Shown here in pieces: positions 9,894 through 18,490 of a stretch of DNA of 64,000 nucleotides. Position 1 is the first letter of the stretch. The number at the start of each line of letters is the position of its first letter. A program made the translations under genes and the position numbers. The notes under the pieces are model-generated. The model saw only the letters and a list, made by a program, of their open reading frames with translations, was not told the DNA's origin and made no database searches. Origin of the DNA: Prado023 sp963700475 (GTDB lineage: Bacteria > Actinomycetota > Actinomycetes > S36-B12 > CAIYMF01); assembly GCA_963700475.1 (NCBI GenBank), contig CAVOXR010000009.1, forward strand, positions 434,001-498,000, written 5' to 3'.

Positions 9894-9922
9894 TCTCGCA
9901 CCCTGCCGACCCGAGGTGACCG

Positions 9923-11101
9923 ATGACCACGACCCCGCCCCTGTCCCCCACCGAGCTGTACGCGATCGACAGCCTGCTGACCCCTGAGCAGGTCGAGATC
10001 CGCGACACCGTGCGACGGTTCGCAGACGAGCACCTGCGCCCCCACCTGGCCGGCTGGTTCGAGGCGGGTGAGCTGCCCGTCCGCGAGCTGGCGCGCGAGC
10101 TCGGCTCCCTCGGGGTTCTGGGCATGCACCTCGAGGGCTACGGCTGTGCCGGGACCGACGCCACCTCCTACGGGCTTGCGTGCCTGGAGTTGGAGGCCGC
10201 CGACTCGGGGATCCGCTCGCTGGTCAGCGTGCAGGGGTCCCTGGCGATGTACGCGATCCACGCCTACGGCTCCGAGGAGCAGCGCGAGCAGTGGCTGCCC
10301 GGCATGGCTGCCGGCGAGCTGATCGGCTGCTTCGGCCTCACCGAGCCCGATGCCGGGTCGGACCCGGGGTCGATGCGCACGACCGCCGTGCGCGACGGCG
10401 ACGACTGGGTGCTCTCGGGAACGAAGATGTGGATCACCAACGGATCGGTCGCGGACGTCGCCGTCGTGTGGGCGCGGGCAGAGGGCACCATCCGCGGCTT
10501 CGTCGTGCCGACGGACACCCCCGGGTTCGCCGCCCACTCGATCCCGCACAAGCTCAGCCTGCGCGCGTCGGTCACCTCAGAGCTGGTCCTCGACGGGGTG
10601 CGCCTCCCCGCCGACGCCATGCTCCCCGGTGCCCGTGGGCTGTCCAGTCCGCTCGGGTGCCTGGCCGAGGCACGCTACGGCATCGTGTTCGGCTCGATCG
10701 GCGCCGCCCGCGACTGCCTGGAGACCGCCCTGGAGTACGCGGGCACGCGTGAGCAGTTCGGCAAGCCGATCGCCGGGTTCCAGCTCACGCAGCGCAAGTT
10801 CGCCGAGATGGCTGTGGCGGTGGGCAACGGCCACTTGCTCGCCCTGCACCTCGGCCGCTTGAAGGACGCCGGGGTCCTCACCCCGCAGCAGGTCAGCCTC
10901 GGCAAGTTCAGCAACGTGTCGGCGGCGCTGGAGGTGGCCCGCGAGGCGCGGGCGATCCTCGGGGGCAACGGGATCTCGCTGGAGTACCCGGTGATCCGGC
11001 ACATGGTGAACCTCGAGAGCGTCTACACCTACGAGGGCACCCACGACATCCACACGCTGGTCCTCGGCCAGGCGCTCACGGGGATCGCCGCCTACCGATG
11101 A
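9923..11101 (+). CDS. gcdH: Glutaryl-CoA dehydrogenase
   Basis: 392 residues of the acyl-CoA dehydrogenase family, closest in pattern to glutaryl-CoA dehydrogenases: RSLVSVQGSLAMYAIHAYGS, GCFGLTEPDAGSDPGSM, KMWITNGSVADVAVVWAR and the end YEGTHDIHTLVLGQALTG. The catalytic glutamate is about E371 in YEGTHD. It oxidatively decarboxylates glutaryl-CoA to crotonyl-CoA with an FAD/ETF electron path. It overlaps the CoA-transferase start by 4 bases (ATGA), and the next gene is a CoA-transferase of the kind that can activate glutarate, which supports this call over a generic acyl-CoA dehydrogenase. Confidence 0.88.
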   Translation: MTTTPPLSPTELYAIDSLLTPEQVEIRDTVRRFADEHLRPHLAGWFEAGELPVRELARELGSLGVLGMHLEGYGCAGTDATSYGLACLELEAADSGIRSLVSVQGSLAMYAIHAYGSEEQREQWLPGMAAGELIGCFGLTEPDAGSDPGSMRTTAVRDGDDWVLSGTKMWITNGSVADVAVVWARAEGTIRGFVVPTDTPGFAAHSIPHKLSLRASVTSELVLDGVRLPADAMLPGARGLSSPLGCLAEARYGIVFGSIGAARDCLETALEYAGTREQFGKPIAGFQLTQRKFAEMAVAVGNGHLLALHLGRLKDAGVLTPQQVSLGKFSNVSAALEVAREARAILGGNGISLEYPVIRHMVNLESVYTYEGTHDIHTLVLGQALTGIAAYR

Positions 11102-12219
11102 GTGGCGCACCCACGGGTCCGTTGGCCGGCCTGCGCGTGGCCGACTTCAGCCGTGTCCTGGCCGGCCCCTACGCGACGATGATGCTCGGCGACCTCGGGG
11201 CTGAGGTCATCAAGGTGGAGCGGCCGCCGCGGGGGGACGACACCAGGTCATGGGGCCCGCCGCACGCCGAGGACGGGACATCCACGTACTTCCAGTCGGT
11301 CAACCGCAACAAGCGCTCGGTATGGCTCGACCTCGGCGACCCGGCCGACCGCACCGAGGCCTTCGAGCTGGCCACGTCCGCCGACGTGCTGGTCGAGAAC
11401 CTCGCGCCCGGGACGATGGCGCGCTTCGGCCTCGGGTACGCGGATGTGGCGGCGACGAACCCCGGAGTCATCTACGCGTCCATCTCCGGGTTCGGGGCAG
11501 GCCCAGGCGCGCAGATGCCCGGATACGACCTGCTCGTGCAGGCGATGGGCGGGCTGATGAGCATCACCGGCCCCGCGCCCGACCAGCCCACGAAGGTGGG
11601 CGTGGCCCTGGTCGACGTGCTCACCGGCCTGCACGCGACCGTCGGGATCCTGGCCGCGCTCCACGAGCGCGCCCGCAGCGGCGTCGGTCAGCAGGTCGCC
11701 GTGAACCTGCTCAGCTCGACGCTCTCGGCACTGGTGAACCAGGCGCAGGCGGTCGTCGGCGCCGGGGCTGTGCCCCGTGCGATGGGCAACGCCCATCCCA
11801 GCATCGCCCCCTACGAGACCCTGCCGACCGCGGATGGCGTCCTGGTCCTGGCCGTGGGCAACGATCGCCAGTTCGGGTCGCTGTGCGACGTGCTCGGACT
11901 CGAACTTGCCGGCGACCCCGACTTCGCGACCAACCCCGCCAGGGTCGCGAACCGCCCGGCGCTCGCCGCGATCCTCGGCGGGGCGCTGGCCTCACGACCG
12001 ACCGCCGACTGGGTCACGGACCTGACCGCGGCCGGCGTCCCGGCGGGTCCCGTGAACGACATCCCCGCCGCCCTGGAGCTGGCCACGACGCTCGGGCTGG
12101 CCCCCGTTGTGCCGATCGCGGGGGTCCCGACAGTGGCCAACCCGATCTCGCTCTCGCGCACCCCCGTCGACTACCGGCTGGCTCCCCCTGGTCCGCACCC
12201 GGGACCGGGCCGTGGCTGA
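11098..12219 (+). CDS. CaiB/BaiF family CoA-transferase (probable succinyl-CoA:glutarate CoA-transferase)
   Basis: 373 residues of class III CoA-transferase type: LAGLRVADFSRVLAGPYATMMLGDLGAEVIKVE at the N-terminus, then NRNKRSVWLDL and the catalytic aspartate in MPGYDLLVQAMGG (about D144). Its position right after glutaryl-CoA dehydrogenase, overlapping its stop, suggests that it transfers CoA to glutarate, as the human and bacterial glutarate transferases do. The substrate is inferred from context only. The 3' end overlaps the GntR gene by 8 bases. Confidence 0.85.
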   Translation: MSGAPTGPLAGLRVADFSRVLAGPYATMMLGDLGAEVIKVERPPRGDDTRSWGPPHAEDGTSTYFQSVNRNKRSVWLDLGDPADRTEAFELATSADVLVENLAPGTMARFGLGYADVAATNPGVIYASISGFGAGPGAQMPGYDLLVQAMGGLMSITGPAPDQPTKVGVALVDVLTGLHATVGILAALHERARSGVGQQVAVNLLSSTLSALVNQAQAVVGAGAVPRAMGNAHPSIAPYETLPTADGVLVLAVGNDRQFGSLCDVLGLELAGDPDFATNPARVANRPALAAILGGALASRPTADWVTDLTAAGVPAGPVNDIPAALELATTLGLAPVVPIAGVPTVANPISLSRTPVDYRLAPPGPHPGPGRG

Positions 12220-12904
12220 CTTCCAGCGCCCGCCGACCGCCCAGGAGGCCGTGCTCGTCGAGCTGCGCGCCCGGATCCTGCGCGGAGACATTGCCCCGGG
12301 TCGGCCCCTGCGCCAGGAGGACCTCGCCGCGTCACTCGGGGTCAGCCGGGTGCCGGTGCGTGAGGCCCTGCGGATCCTCGAGTCGGAGGGCCACGTCACC
12401 TACGTCGCGCACCGGGGGTACCGGGTCACGGAGCTGGACCTCGACGACCTGCAGGAGCTCTACCACCTACGTGCCCTCATCGAGGACGACCTGGTCCGCC
12501 GGGCCCTCACCCGGCGCGACCCCGATCACGTCGCCGCCGTCCGGGCAGCGCACGCGCGGCTGGCGTCCGCCGAGGCCGCGCGGCCGGCCGACCCGGCCGA
12601 GATGGCGGCGGCCAATCGCGCCTTCCACTGGGCGATCATGCGCCCGACCCCCCGGGCCGAGCGGATCCTGACCACGCTGTGGGACGCCTCCGAGGTGTAC
12701 CGGGCGCGCTGGTTCGCGCTGAGCGACAACGTCGCTCGCGGCGCCCAGGAGCATGCCCGCGCGCTCGCTGCGGTCGAGGCCGGTGAGGCCGACGCGCTGG
12801 TTGCCATCCTCACTGAGCATCGGGCGGGAGCGGTACAAGCCCTGCGCGGCCAGCTCGGTGGCGCTACACAGCCTGTCCCGAGTGCTTCTGCAGCAGCGGG
12901 GTGA
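12212..12904 (+). CDS. GntR-family (FCD subfamily) transcriptional regulator
   Basis: 230 residues. The winged helix lies at about 10-75 (LRARILRGDIAPGRPLRQEDLAASLGVSRVPVREALRILESEGHV). An all-helical FCD ligand domain follows, with LYHLRALIEDDLVRRAL and a late HARALAAVEAGEADALVAILTEH containing a metal-binding-type His. The GTG at 12212 overlaps the transferase stop; the frame is open further upstream, but that is shadow sequence. It is probably the local repressor of gcdH and the transferase, acting at the palindrome near 9877 and relieved by glutarate or its CoA ester (inference). The 3' end overlaps prpE by 41 bases in convergent orientation. Confidence 0.88.
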   Translation: MADFQRPPTAQEAVLVELRARILRGDIAPGRPLRQEDLAASLGVSRVPVREALRILESEGHVTYVAHRGYRVTELDLDDLQELYHLRALIEDDLVRRALTRRDPDHVAAVRAAHARLASAEAARPADPAEMAAANRAFHWAIMRPTPRAERILTTLWDASEVYRARWFALSDNVARGAQEHARALAAVEAGEADALVAILTEHRAGAVQALRGQLGGATQPVPSASAAAG

Positions 12905-14756
12905 GCACCTCGAGGACACTCGCGTCCTCGATCGTGGAGGGGATCTGCTCGGGTCGTCCGTCGGCGATCCCGCGCATGGTGCGCCGAAGGATCTTGCCGG
13001 AGCGGGTCTTGGGAAGGCCCGGCACGATGACGACCTCCCTGAAGGCGGCCACCGGACCCACATGCTCCCGCACGTCGGCCACGATCTGCCGGGTGAGCTC
13101 GTCCGGGTCGATCTCGACCCCGCCCTTGAGCACGACGAACGCACGCGGTGACTGGCCCTTGAGGTCGTCGGCCACGCCGATCACGGCGCACTCGGCGACC
13201 GCCGGGTGCGAGGCCACGACCGCCTCCAGCACACCGGTGGACAACCGATGCCCGGCGACGTTGATCACGTCGTCCGTGCGCCCCAGGACGTAGAGGTAGC
13301 CGTCGGCATCGAGGTAGCCGCCATCGCCTGTCGTGTAGTAGCCCGGGAAGGCGCTGAGGTACGACGACACGTAGCGCTCGTCGTCGCGCCACAGCGTGGG
13401 CAGGGTTCCCGGCGGGAGGGGAAGCCGGATCACGATGTTGCCCTCGGTGCCCGGCTCCACCTCGTTGCCCTCGCCATCCAGCACCCGCACGTCGTACCCC
13501 GGGACGGCAACCGACGGCGAGCCCTCCTTGAGCGGCAACGGCTCCAGCCCGCGCGGGTTCGCCGCGATCGGCCAGCCGGTCTCGGTCTGCCACCAGTTGT
13601 CCACGACCGGGACCCCGAGGACCTTCGTCGCCCAGTGATAGGTGTCGGGATCGAGCCGCTCGCCGGCCAGGAACAGCGTCTGCAGGCTGGAGATGTCGTG
13701 GTCGCCGATGAGCGAGCCCTCAGGGTCCTCGCGACGAATGGCCCGGATCGCGGTTGGCGCGGTGAACAGCGCCTTCACGTGGTGCTCGGCGATGACCCGC
13801 CAGAAGGCCGCGGCGTCCGGAGTGCCGACCGGCTTGCCCTCGTACAGGACCGTCGTGGCCCCCACGATCAGTGGTGCGTAGACGATGTAGGAGTGGCCCA
13901 CGACCCAGCCCACGTCGGAGGCCGCCCACCAGACGTCGCCGGGGCCGATGTCGTAGATGTTCGCCATCGACCAGGCCAGCGCGACGGCGTGCCCGCCGTT
14001 GTCGCGGACGATCCCCTTCGGGCGCCCGGTCGTTCCGGACGTGTAGAGGATGTAGAGCGGATCGGTGGCGGCGACGTCGGCGCAGCCCACCGGCTCCGAG
14101 GCCGCGGCGAGCTCGGCCCAGTCGTGGTCGCGCGTGCCCATCGCGGCCGCCAGCTGCGGACGCTGGAGGATCACGCACGCCAACGGTTGGTGCGTCGCCA
14201 GGGCGAGCGCCTCGTCGAGAAGCGGCTTGTAGGCAACCACCCGGTTCGGCTCGATCCCGCACGATGCCGACAGGATGACCTTCGGCTGGGCGTCGTTGAT
14301 GCGCATGGCCAACTCCTCGGCGGCGAACCCGCCGAACACCACGGAGTGCACCGCACCCAACCGTGCGCACGCCAGCATCCCGATGACCGCTTCCGGCACC
14401 ATCGGCATGGACAGGACCACCCGGTCCCCCACGCCGACGCCCAACCCGGCGAGCACCCCGGCGAAGCGTGCCACCTCGTCGAGGAGCTCGGCGTAGGTGA
14501 AGGTGCGCTCGGTCCCGGTGACCGGGCTGACGTGGATCAGCGCGGGCTGGTCGCCGCGCCCGGACTCGACGTGGCGGTCCAGGGCGTTGAAGCAGGTGTT
14601 CAGCCGAGCGTCGGGGAACCAGCGGAAGATCGGCGCGGCGCTGTCGTCGCGCACGACGGTCGGCGGGGAGGTCCAGGTGATCGCCTCGGCTGCCGCACCC
14701 CAGAACGTCTCCGGGTCCGCCATGCTCTGGGCGTGTGCCTGCGCGTACGTGGCCAT
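12864..14756 (-). CDS. prpE: Short-chain acyl-CoA synthetase, probably propionyl-CoA synthetase
   Basis: 630 residues, ANL adenylating family of acetyl/propionyl type. It has the P-loop-like YILYTSGTTGRPKG, VWWAASDVGWVVGHSYIVYAPL, WWQTETGWPI and the C-terminal catalytic lysine in LPKTRSGKILRRTMR. IVRDNGGHAVALAWSM after the P-loop is the PrpE pattern, whereas acetyl-CoA synthetases have a different HTTGGY-like stretch. It activates propionate (or acetate) with ATP and CoA. It is transcribed alone from the 248-bp gap at its right, convergent to the gcdH operon. Confidence 0.85.
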   Translation of the reverse strand: MATYAQAHAQSMADPETFWGAAAEAITWTSPPTVVRDDSAAPIFRWFPDARLNTCFNALDRHVESGRGDQPALIHVSPVTGTERTFTYAELLDEVARFAGVLAGLGVGVGDRVVLSMPMVPEAVIGMLACARLGAVHSVVFGGFAAEELAMRINDAQPKVILSASCGIEPNRVVAYKPLLDEALALATHQPLACVILQRPQLAAAMGTRDHDWAELAAASEPVGCADVAATDPLYILYTSGTTGRPKGIVRDNGGHAVALAWSMANIYDIGPGDVWWAASDVGWVVGHSYIVYAPLIVGATTVLYEGKPVGTPDAAAFWRVIAEHHVKALFTAPTAIRAIRREDPEGSLIGDHDISSLQTLFLAGERLDPDTYHWATKVLGVPVVDNWWQTETGWPIAANPRGLEPLPLKEGSPSVAVPGYDVRVLDGEGNEVEPGTEGNIVIRLPLPPGTLPTLWRDDERYVSSYLSAFPGYYTTGDGGYLDADGYLYVLGRTDDVINVAGHRLSTGVLEAVVASHPAVAECAVIGVADDLKGQSPRAFVVLKGGVEIDPDELTRQIVADVREHVGPVAAFREVVIVPGLPKTRSGKILRRTMRGIADGRPEQIPSTIEDASVLEVLTPLLQKHSGQAV

Positions 14757-15004
14757 GGGAGCCTCCCTGAGTCGGTGTCACCCAGTCTGCCCCCGACGGG
14801 GTCGATCACACGCACCACGAGCCCCGCCCTGCGACGAACGGGCCCGACGATCGACGGATGGAGCACTTCCCCCCGACCGCAGACCCTCCCGTTGGGGACA
14901 GACCCTCCCCGCCGACCCGGAGGGTCCTCGCAGAACCGGAGGGCCTGAGGGTTGGTGCGCAGTTCGCCCGGCCGGCCGGCCGGGCGGGTGGGAGACGCCC
15001 GGGG
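14757..15004. promoter_or_regulatory. prpE upstream region with repeated CCCTCC / GGAGGG elements
   Basis: Between prpE and the end of rlmN. GACCCTCCC at about 14883 and a second ACCCTCCCC at about 14901 are matched by the inverse GGAGGGTC at about 14920 and GGAGGG at about 14938. This could form alternative hairpins or tandem operator sites. The far end holds the palindrome at 14965-14986, listed separately. No reading frame here is convincing. Confidence 0.35.
14965..14986. terminator. 22-bp perfect GC palindrome downstream of rlmN
   Basis: Eleven-base arms (left arm CGCCCGGCCGG) with no spacer, 19 bases past the rlmN stop on the minus strand. Extruded as RNA it gives a strong GC stem, fitting an intrinsic terminator without a U-tract. 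An operator role is also possible. Confidence 0.45.
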
Positions 15005-16141
15005 TCAGTCCCGGACCGTGGCGGCCAGTTGGCCGCACGCGCCGTCGATCTCGCTGCCGCGGGTGTCGCGGATCGTCGTGGGGATGCCACGCGCCTCGAG
15101 CGCGGCGACGAACGCGCGCTCGACCGCCGGATCTGAGGCCGTCCACTTCGAGCCGGGAGTCGGGTTCAGCGGGATCGGGTTCACGTGAACCCAGCCCCGA
15201 CCCCGGGCGTTGAGCAGCTTTCCGAGCAGGTCGGCGCGCCAGGCATGGTCGTTGATGTCACGGATCAGCGCGTACTCGATGGACGCCCGCCGACCGGTGG
15301 CTTGCGTGTACTCGAAGAGCGCGTCGATCGCCTCAGCGACCTTCCACCTCGTGTTGATCGGCACCAGGGTGTCGCGCAGCTCGTCGTCCGGGGCGTGCAG
15401 GCTCAGCGCCAGCGTGACCGGCAGCCCTTCGCCGGCCAGCTTGCGCATCGCCGGGACCAGGCCGACCGTCGAGACAGTGATCCCGCGGGCGCTCATACCC
15501 AGGCCGTCAGGAGCCGGCGCGATCATCCGGCGCACCGCCCCGACCACGACGTTGTAGTTGGCCATGGGCTCCCCCATGCCCATGAAGACCACGTTCGACA
15601 CCCGACCGGTCCCGCCCGCCACCTCTCCGCGCGCCAGTGCCCGGGCGCCGGCGAGCACCTGCTCCACCACCTCGGCGGTGGACATGTTGCGCGTCAACCC
15701 GGCCTGTCCAGTGGCGCAGAAGGGGCAGTTCATCCCGCAACCGGCCTGCGACGAGACGCAGATCGTGACCCGCTCCCGGCTGTTGCGGGTCGCCGGGTAG
15801 CGCATCAGGACCGACTCCACCATGGCCCCGTCGTGCAGCCGCCATACGGACTTGACCGTCAGTCCGCCGTCGCAGGTGATGTCGCGCACGTTGGTCAACA
15901 GCGGCGGGCACAGGCTCTCCGCGAGGGGCGTCCGCATCGCCGCAGGGATGTCGGTCCACTGCGCGGGGTCGTCGACGAGTCGGGCGAACCAGTGGTTGCT
16001 CACCTGGTCGGCGCGGAACTTCGGCAGCCCGGCGGCGACGACGGCCTCCCGGCGCTCAGCCAGGGTCATGTCAGACAGGTGTCTGGGCGGCTTGCCACGC
16101 GGGGGCGCCTCGAGGACCAGCAGGCCCGGTGGCTGGCTCAC
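15005..16141 (-). CDS. rlmN: Dual-specificity 23S rRNA/tRNA adenine-C2 methyltransferase RlmN
   Basis: 378 residues, radical SAM family. The iron-sulfur cysteines are in CGMNCPFC (C135, C139, C142), and the second methyl-transfer cysteine is about C369 in EIDGACGQLA. GEPMANYNVVV and the SLHAPDDELRDTLVPIN stretch are typical. It methylates A2503 of 23S rRNA and A37 of some tRNAs. It starts one base past the cdsA stop, so it is the distal gene of the rpsB-tsf / pyrH-frr-cdsA-rlmN run. Confidence 0.96.
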   Translation of the reverse strand: MSQPPGLLVLEAPPRGKPPRHLSDMTLAERREAVVAAGLPKFRADQVSNHWFARLVDDPAQWTDIPAAMRTPLAESLCPPLLTNVRDITCDGGLTVKSVWRLHDGAMVESVLMRYPATRNSRERVTICVSSQAGCGMNCPFCATGQAGLTRNMSTAEVVEQVLAGARALARGEVAGGTGRVSNVVFMGMGEPMANYNVVVGAVRRMIAPAPDGLGMSARGITVSTVGLVPAMRKLAGEGLPVTLALSLHAPDDELRDTLVPINTRWKVAEAIDALFEYTQATGRRASIEYALIRDINDHAWRADLLGKLLNARGRGWVHVNPIPLNPTPGSKWTASDPAVERAFVAALEARGIPTTIRDTRGSEIDGACGQLAATVRD

Positions 16142-16142
16142 G

Positions 16143-17021
16143 TCAGGTGATCCCGCCGAGGGTGATTGCGAACAGCGTGTAGGCGACCACCGTGTTCGGG
16201 ATCAGGCTGTCGAGGCGGTCCATGACCCCGCCATGCCCGGGGAGCAGGTTCGACATGTCCTTGATGCCCATGTCGCGCTTGATCGCCGATTCGAGGAAGT
16301 CGCCGAGCGTCGCGGTGATCGTCATCAGCGCGCCGACGATCGCGCCCTTCCACCAGTCCGAATCCAGCAGGTAGACGAACATCAATGAGCCGAGGATGAC
16401 CTGCAGTGTGATCGACCCGGCGAAGCCCTCCCACGACTTCTTCGGGCTGATCGCCGGAGCCATGGGGTGCTTGCCGAACAGCACGCCGGCCGCGTACCCA
16501 CCGATGTCGCTGGCGATCGACAGCACGATGAACGTGAGCACACGGTCCGCGCCGTCCGGGGATGCGGCGATGAGGGCGGCGAAGGCGCCCATGAGCGGAG
16601 CGTAGGCGAGCACGAACCCACTGGCGGTGGCGTCACGGACGAAGTCGTCGGTGCCTCGCTCGAAGAGCCGCCAGACCAGTGTGAAGAGGAACAGCAGGCC
16701 GATCCCCATGAGGGCCGAGTCCGGCCCGAGCCAGAAGCCAAGGACAGGCATGAGGACGGCCGCGATCAGCAGCGGCGGCTTCGACAGGTGGATGCCCTTG
16801 GTCCCCAGAGCTGTGGCCAGCTCGTCCGTGCCCAGGAAGATCGCCACGACGATGAGCACCACGAACAACCACAGCTGGATGTAGAGCGACGCCAGGGCGA
16901 TGGCGACCAGGAGCACCCCGACGGCGATCGCCGCCGGAAGGTTGCGCCCAGCCCGGGACTTCTTGGGTTGTGCCTCCGCCTCCTCCGGCGAGGGTGCGCC
17001 TGTCGATCCGCTCATGCGCAC
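16143..17021 (-). CDS. cdsA: Phosphatidate cytidylyltransferase (CDP-diglyceride synthase)
   Basis: 292 residues. A charged Pro/Ala N-terminus of about 25 residues precedes around eight membrane helices. The family signature is at the C-terminus: SAIKRDMGIKDMSNLLPG then HGGVMDRLDSL, with SPKKSWEGFAGS earlier. It makes CDP-diacylglycerol for phospholipid synthesis in the membrane. It lies 7 bases after frr. Confidence 0.95.
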   Translation of the reverse strand: MRMSGSTGAPSPEEAEAQPKKSRAGRNLPAAIAVGVLLVAIALASLYIQLWLFVVLIVVAIFLGTDELATALGTKGIHLSKPPLLIAAVLMPVLGFWLGPDSALMGIGLLFLFTLVWRLFERGTDDFVRDATASGFVLAYAPLMGAFAALIAASPDGADRVLTFIVLSIASDIGGYAAGVLFGKHPMAPAISPKKSWEGFAGSITLQVILGSLMFVYLLDSDWWKGAIVGALMTITATLGDFLESAIKRDMGIKDMSNLLPGHGGVMDRLDSLIPNTVVAYTLFAITLGGIT

Positions 17022-17028
17022 CGTCCTC

Positions 17029-17586
17029 TCAGATCTCGAGCAGCTCGGCTTCTTTGTGCTTGAGCAGGTCCTCGACCATGGCGACGTGCTTGGCGGTCAG
17101 GTCCTCCAGCGCCTTCTCCCCGCGGCGGACGTCGTCCTCGCCGGCGTCGCCGTCCTTGATCATCTTCTCCAGCCGGTCCTTGGCGTGCCGACGGATGTTG
17201 CGGATGGACACCCGCGAGTCCTCCGCCTTGTGCCGTGCGAGCTTGATGTACTCCTTGCGGCGTTCCTCGGTGAGGATCGGCAGGACGACTCGGATCACGT
17301 TGCCGTCATCGACCGGGTTGACCCCGAGGTCGGAGTCGCGGATGGCCTTCTCGATGTTCTGCAGCGAGCTCTTGTCGAACGGGGAGATGAGGATCATCCG
17401 CGCCTCTGGCGTCTGGAAGGACGCCAGCTGCTGGATCGGGGTCGGCGCGCCGTAGTAGTCGACCAGGACCTTGTTGAACATCTGGGGGGTCGCCCGACCC
17501 GTGCGGATGGTGGCGAAGTCCTCCTTGGCCACGGTGATGGCCTTGTCCATCTTCTCCTCGGCCTCGAACAGTTCCTCGTCGATCAT
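17029..17586 (-). CDS. frr: Ribosome recycling factor
   Basis: 185 residues, the normal RRF length, ending KHKEAELLEI. The signature stretches FATIRTGRATPQMFNKVLVDYYGAPTPIQQLASF and NVIRVVLPILTEERRKEYIKLARHKAEDSRVSIRNIRR are present. With EF-G it splits post-termination ribosomes. It sits between pyrH and cdsA in the conserved order. Confidence 0.97.
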   Translation of the reverse strand: MIDEELFEAEEKMDKAITVAKEDFATIRTGRATPQMFNKVLVDYYGAPTPIQQLASFQTPEARMILISPFDKSSLQNIEKAIRDSDLGVNPVDDGNVIRVVLPILTEERRKEYIKLARHKAEDSRVSIRNIRRHAKDRLEKMIKDGDAGEDDVRRGEKALEDLTAKHVAMVEDLLKHKEAELLEI

Positions 17587-17630
17587 CGGTTCTCCTAGTG
17601 GTGGTCAGCGTTCAGGTCGAGCGGGGCCGG

Positions 17631-18404
17631 TCAGTCCACCGGCGCGATCAGTGTGCCGATCCTCTCACCCTGCACGGCCCGGGCGATGTTGCCCGCGACG
17701 AGGAGGTTGAACACGATGATCGGAAGCGCGTTGTCCGCGCACAGCGAGATGGCCGTTGCGTCGGCGACCTTCAGCCCTCGCGCCAGCACCTCGGCGTGGT
17801 CCAGGTGCTCGAAGCGCACGGCATCGGGGTTCGTGCGCGGGTCGTCGTCGTACACCCCGTCGACGCCCTTGGCCATCAGCACGACCTGCGCGCCGACCTC
17901 AAGGGCCCGCTGCGCGGCGCACGTGTCGGTGGAGAAGAACGGGACCCCGAGGCCGGCACCGAAGATGACGACGCGTCCCTTCTCGAGGTGGCGAACGGCC
18001 CGGCGCGGCAGGTAGGGCTCGGCCACCTGGTTCATGGGGATCGCGGTCTGCACCCGGGTCTCGATGCCCTCCTTCTCCAGGAAGTCCTGGAGGGCCAGGC
18101 AGTTCATGACGGTGCCGAGCATGCCCATGTAGTCAGCCCGCGAGCGGTCCATCCCCCGTTCGTGCAGCTGGGCGCCGCGGAAGTAGTTGCCCCCGCCGAT
18201 CACGACGGCCACCTGCGTCCCGGAACGCACCACGTCGGCGATCTGGCGCGCGATGCTCTGGACGACGTCCGGGTCGACCCCGAGCTGGCCGCTTCCGGCG
18301 AAGGCCTCCCCCGACAGTTTGAGCAGGACCCGGCTCCATCCGTGCTCGGGGGCCTCGGCCCAACGCTCGAACGTGCCTTCAAGGGTGGGCTGGTCCACGA
18401 TCAC
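17631..18404 (-). CDS. pyrH: Uridylate kinase (UMP kinase)
   Basis: 257 residues of the amino-acid-kinase fold: VLLKLSGEAFAG near residue 25, VAVVIGGGNYFRG, TDTCAAQRALEVGAQVVLMAKGVDGVYDDDP and KVADATAISLCADN. It phosphorylates UMP to UDP. The N-terminus is some 15-20 residues longer than the E. coli enzyme; a later start is possible. A strong hairpin just upstream separates it from tsf. Confidence 0.96.
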   Translation of the reverse strand: MIVDQPTLEGTFERWAEAPEHGWSRVLLKLSGEAFAGSGQLGVDPDVVQSIARQIADVVRSGTQVAVVIGGGNYFRGAQLHERGMDRSRADYMGMLGTVMNCLALQDFLEKEGIETRVQTAIPMNQVAEPYLPRRAVRHLEKGRVVIFGAGLGVPFFSTDTCAAQRALEVGAQVVLMAKGVDGVYDDDPRTNPDAVRFEHLDHAEVLARGLKVADATAISLCADNALPIIVFNLLVAGNIARAVQGERIGTLIAPVD

Positions 18405-18434
18405 GTGGCTGATTCTGCCCTACTGCGGATGCGC

Positions 18435-18469
18435 GACGCCCCCGGGAGGTGATCCATCCCGGGGGCGTC
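18435..18469 (-). terminator. Rho-independent-type hairpin between tsf and pyrH
   Basis: A 13-base perfect inverted repeat (GACGCCCCCGGGA at 18435-18447, its complement at 18457-18469) with a 9-base loop, starting 22 bases past the tsf stop. No U-tract follows. It would end or attenuate the rpsB-tsf transcript before pyrH. Confidence 0.75.
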
Positions 18470-18490
18470 GGCGTTCGACAGACGCTGGCG

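Larger units (their letters stand above)
9527..9922. promoter_or_regulatory. Divergent intergenic region between tesB and gcdH
   Basis: 396 bases without a supported gene. The tesB-proximal half is C-rich with no convincing coding potential. Two perfect 12-bp palindromes lie in it, at 9744-9755 (CCGGATATCCGG) and 9872-9883 (ATTGGATCCAAT); the second overlaps the likely gcdH promoter. An AGG at about 9911-9916 precedes the gcdH ATG. Confidence 0.6.
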
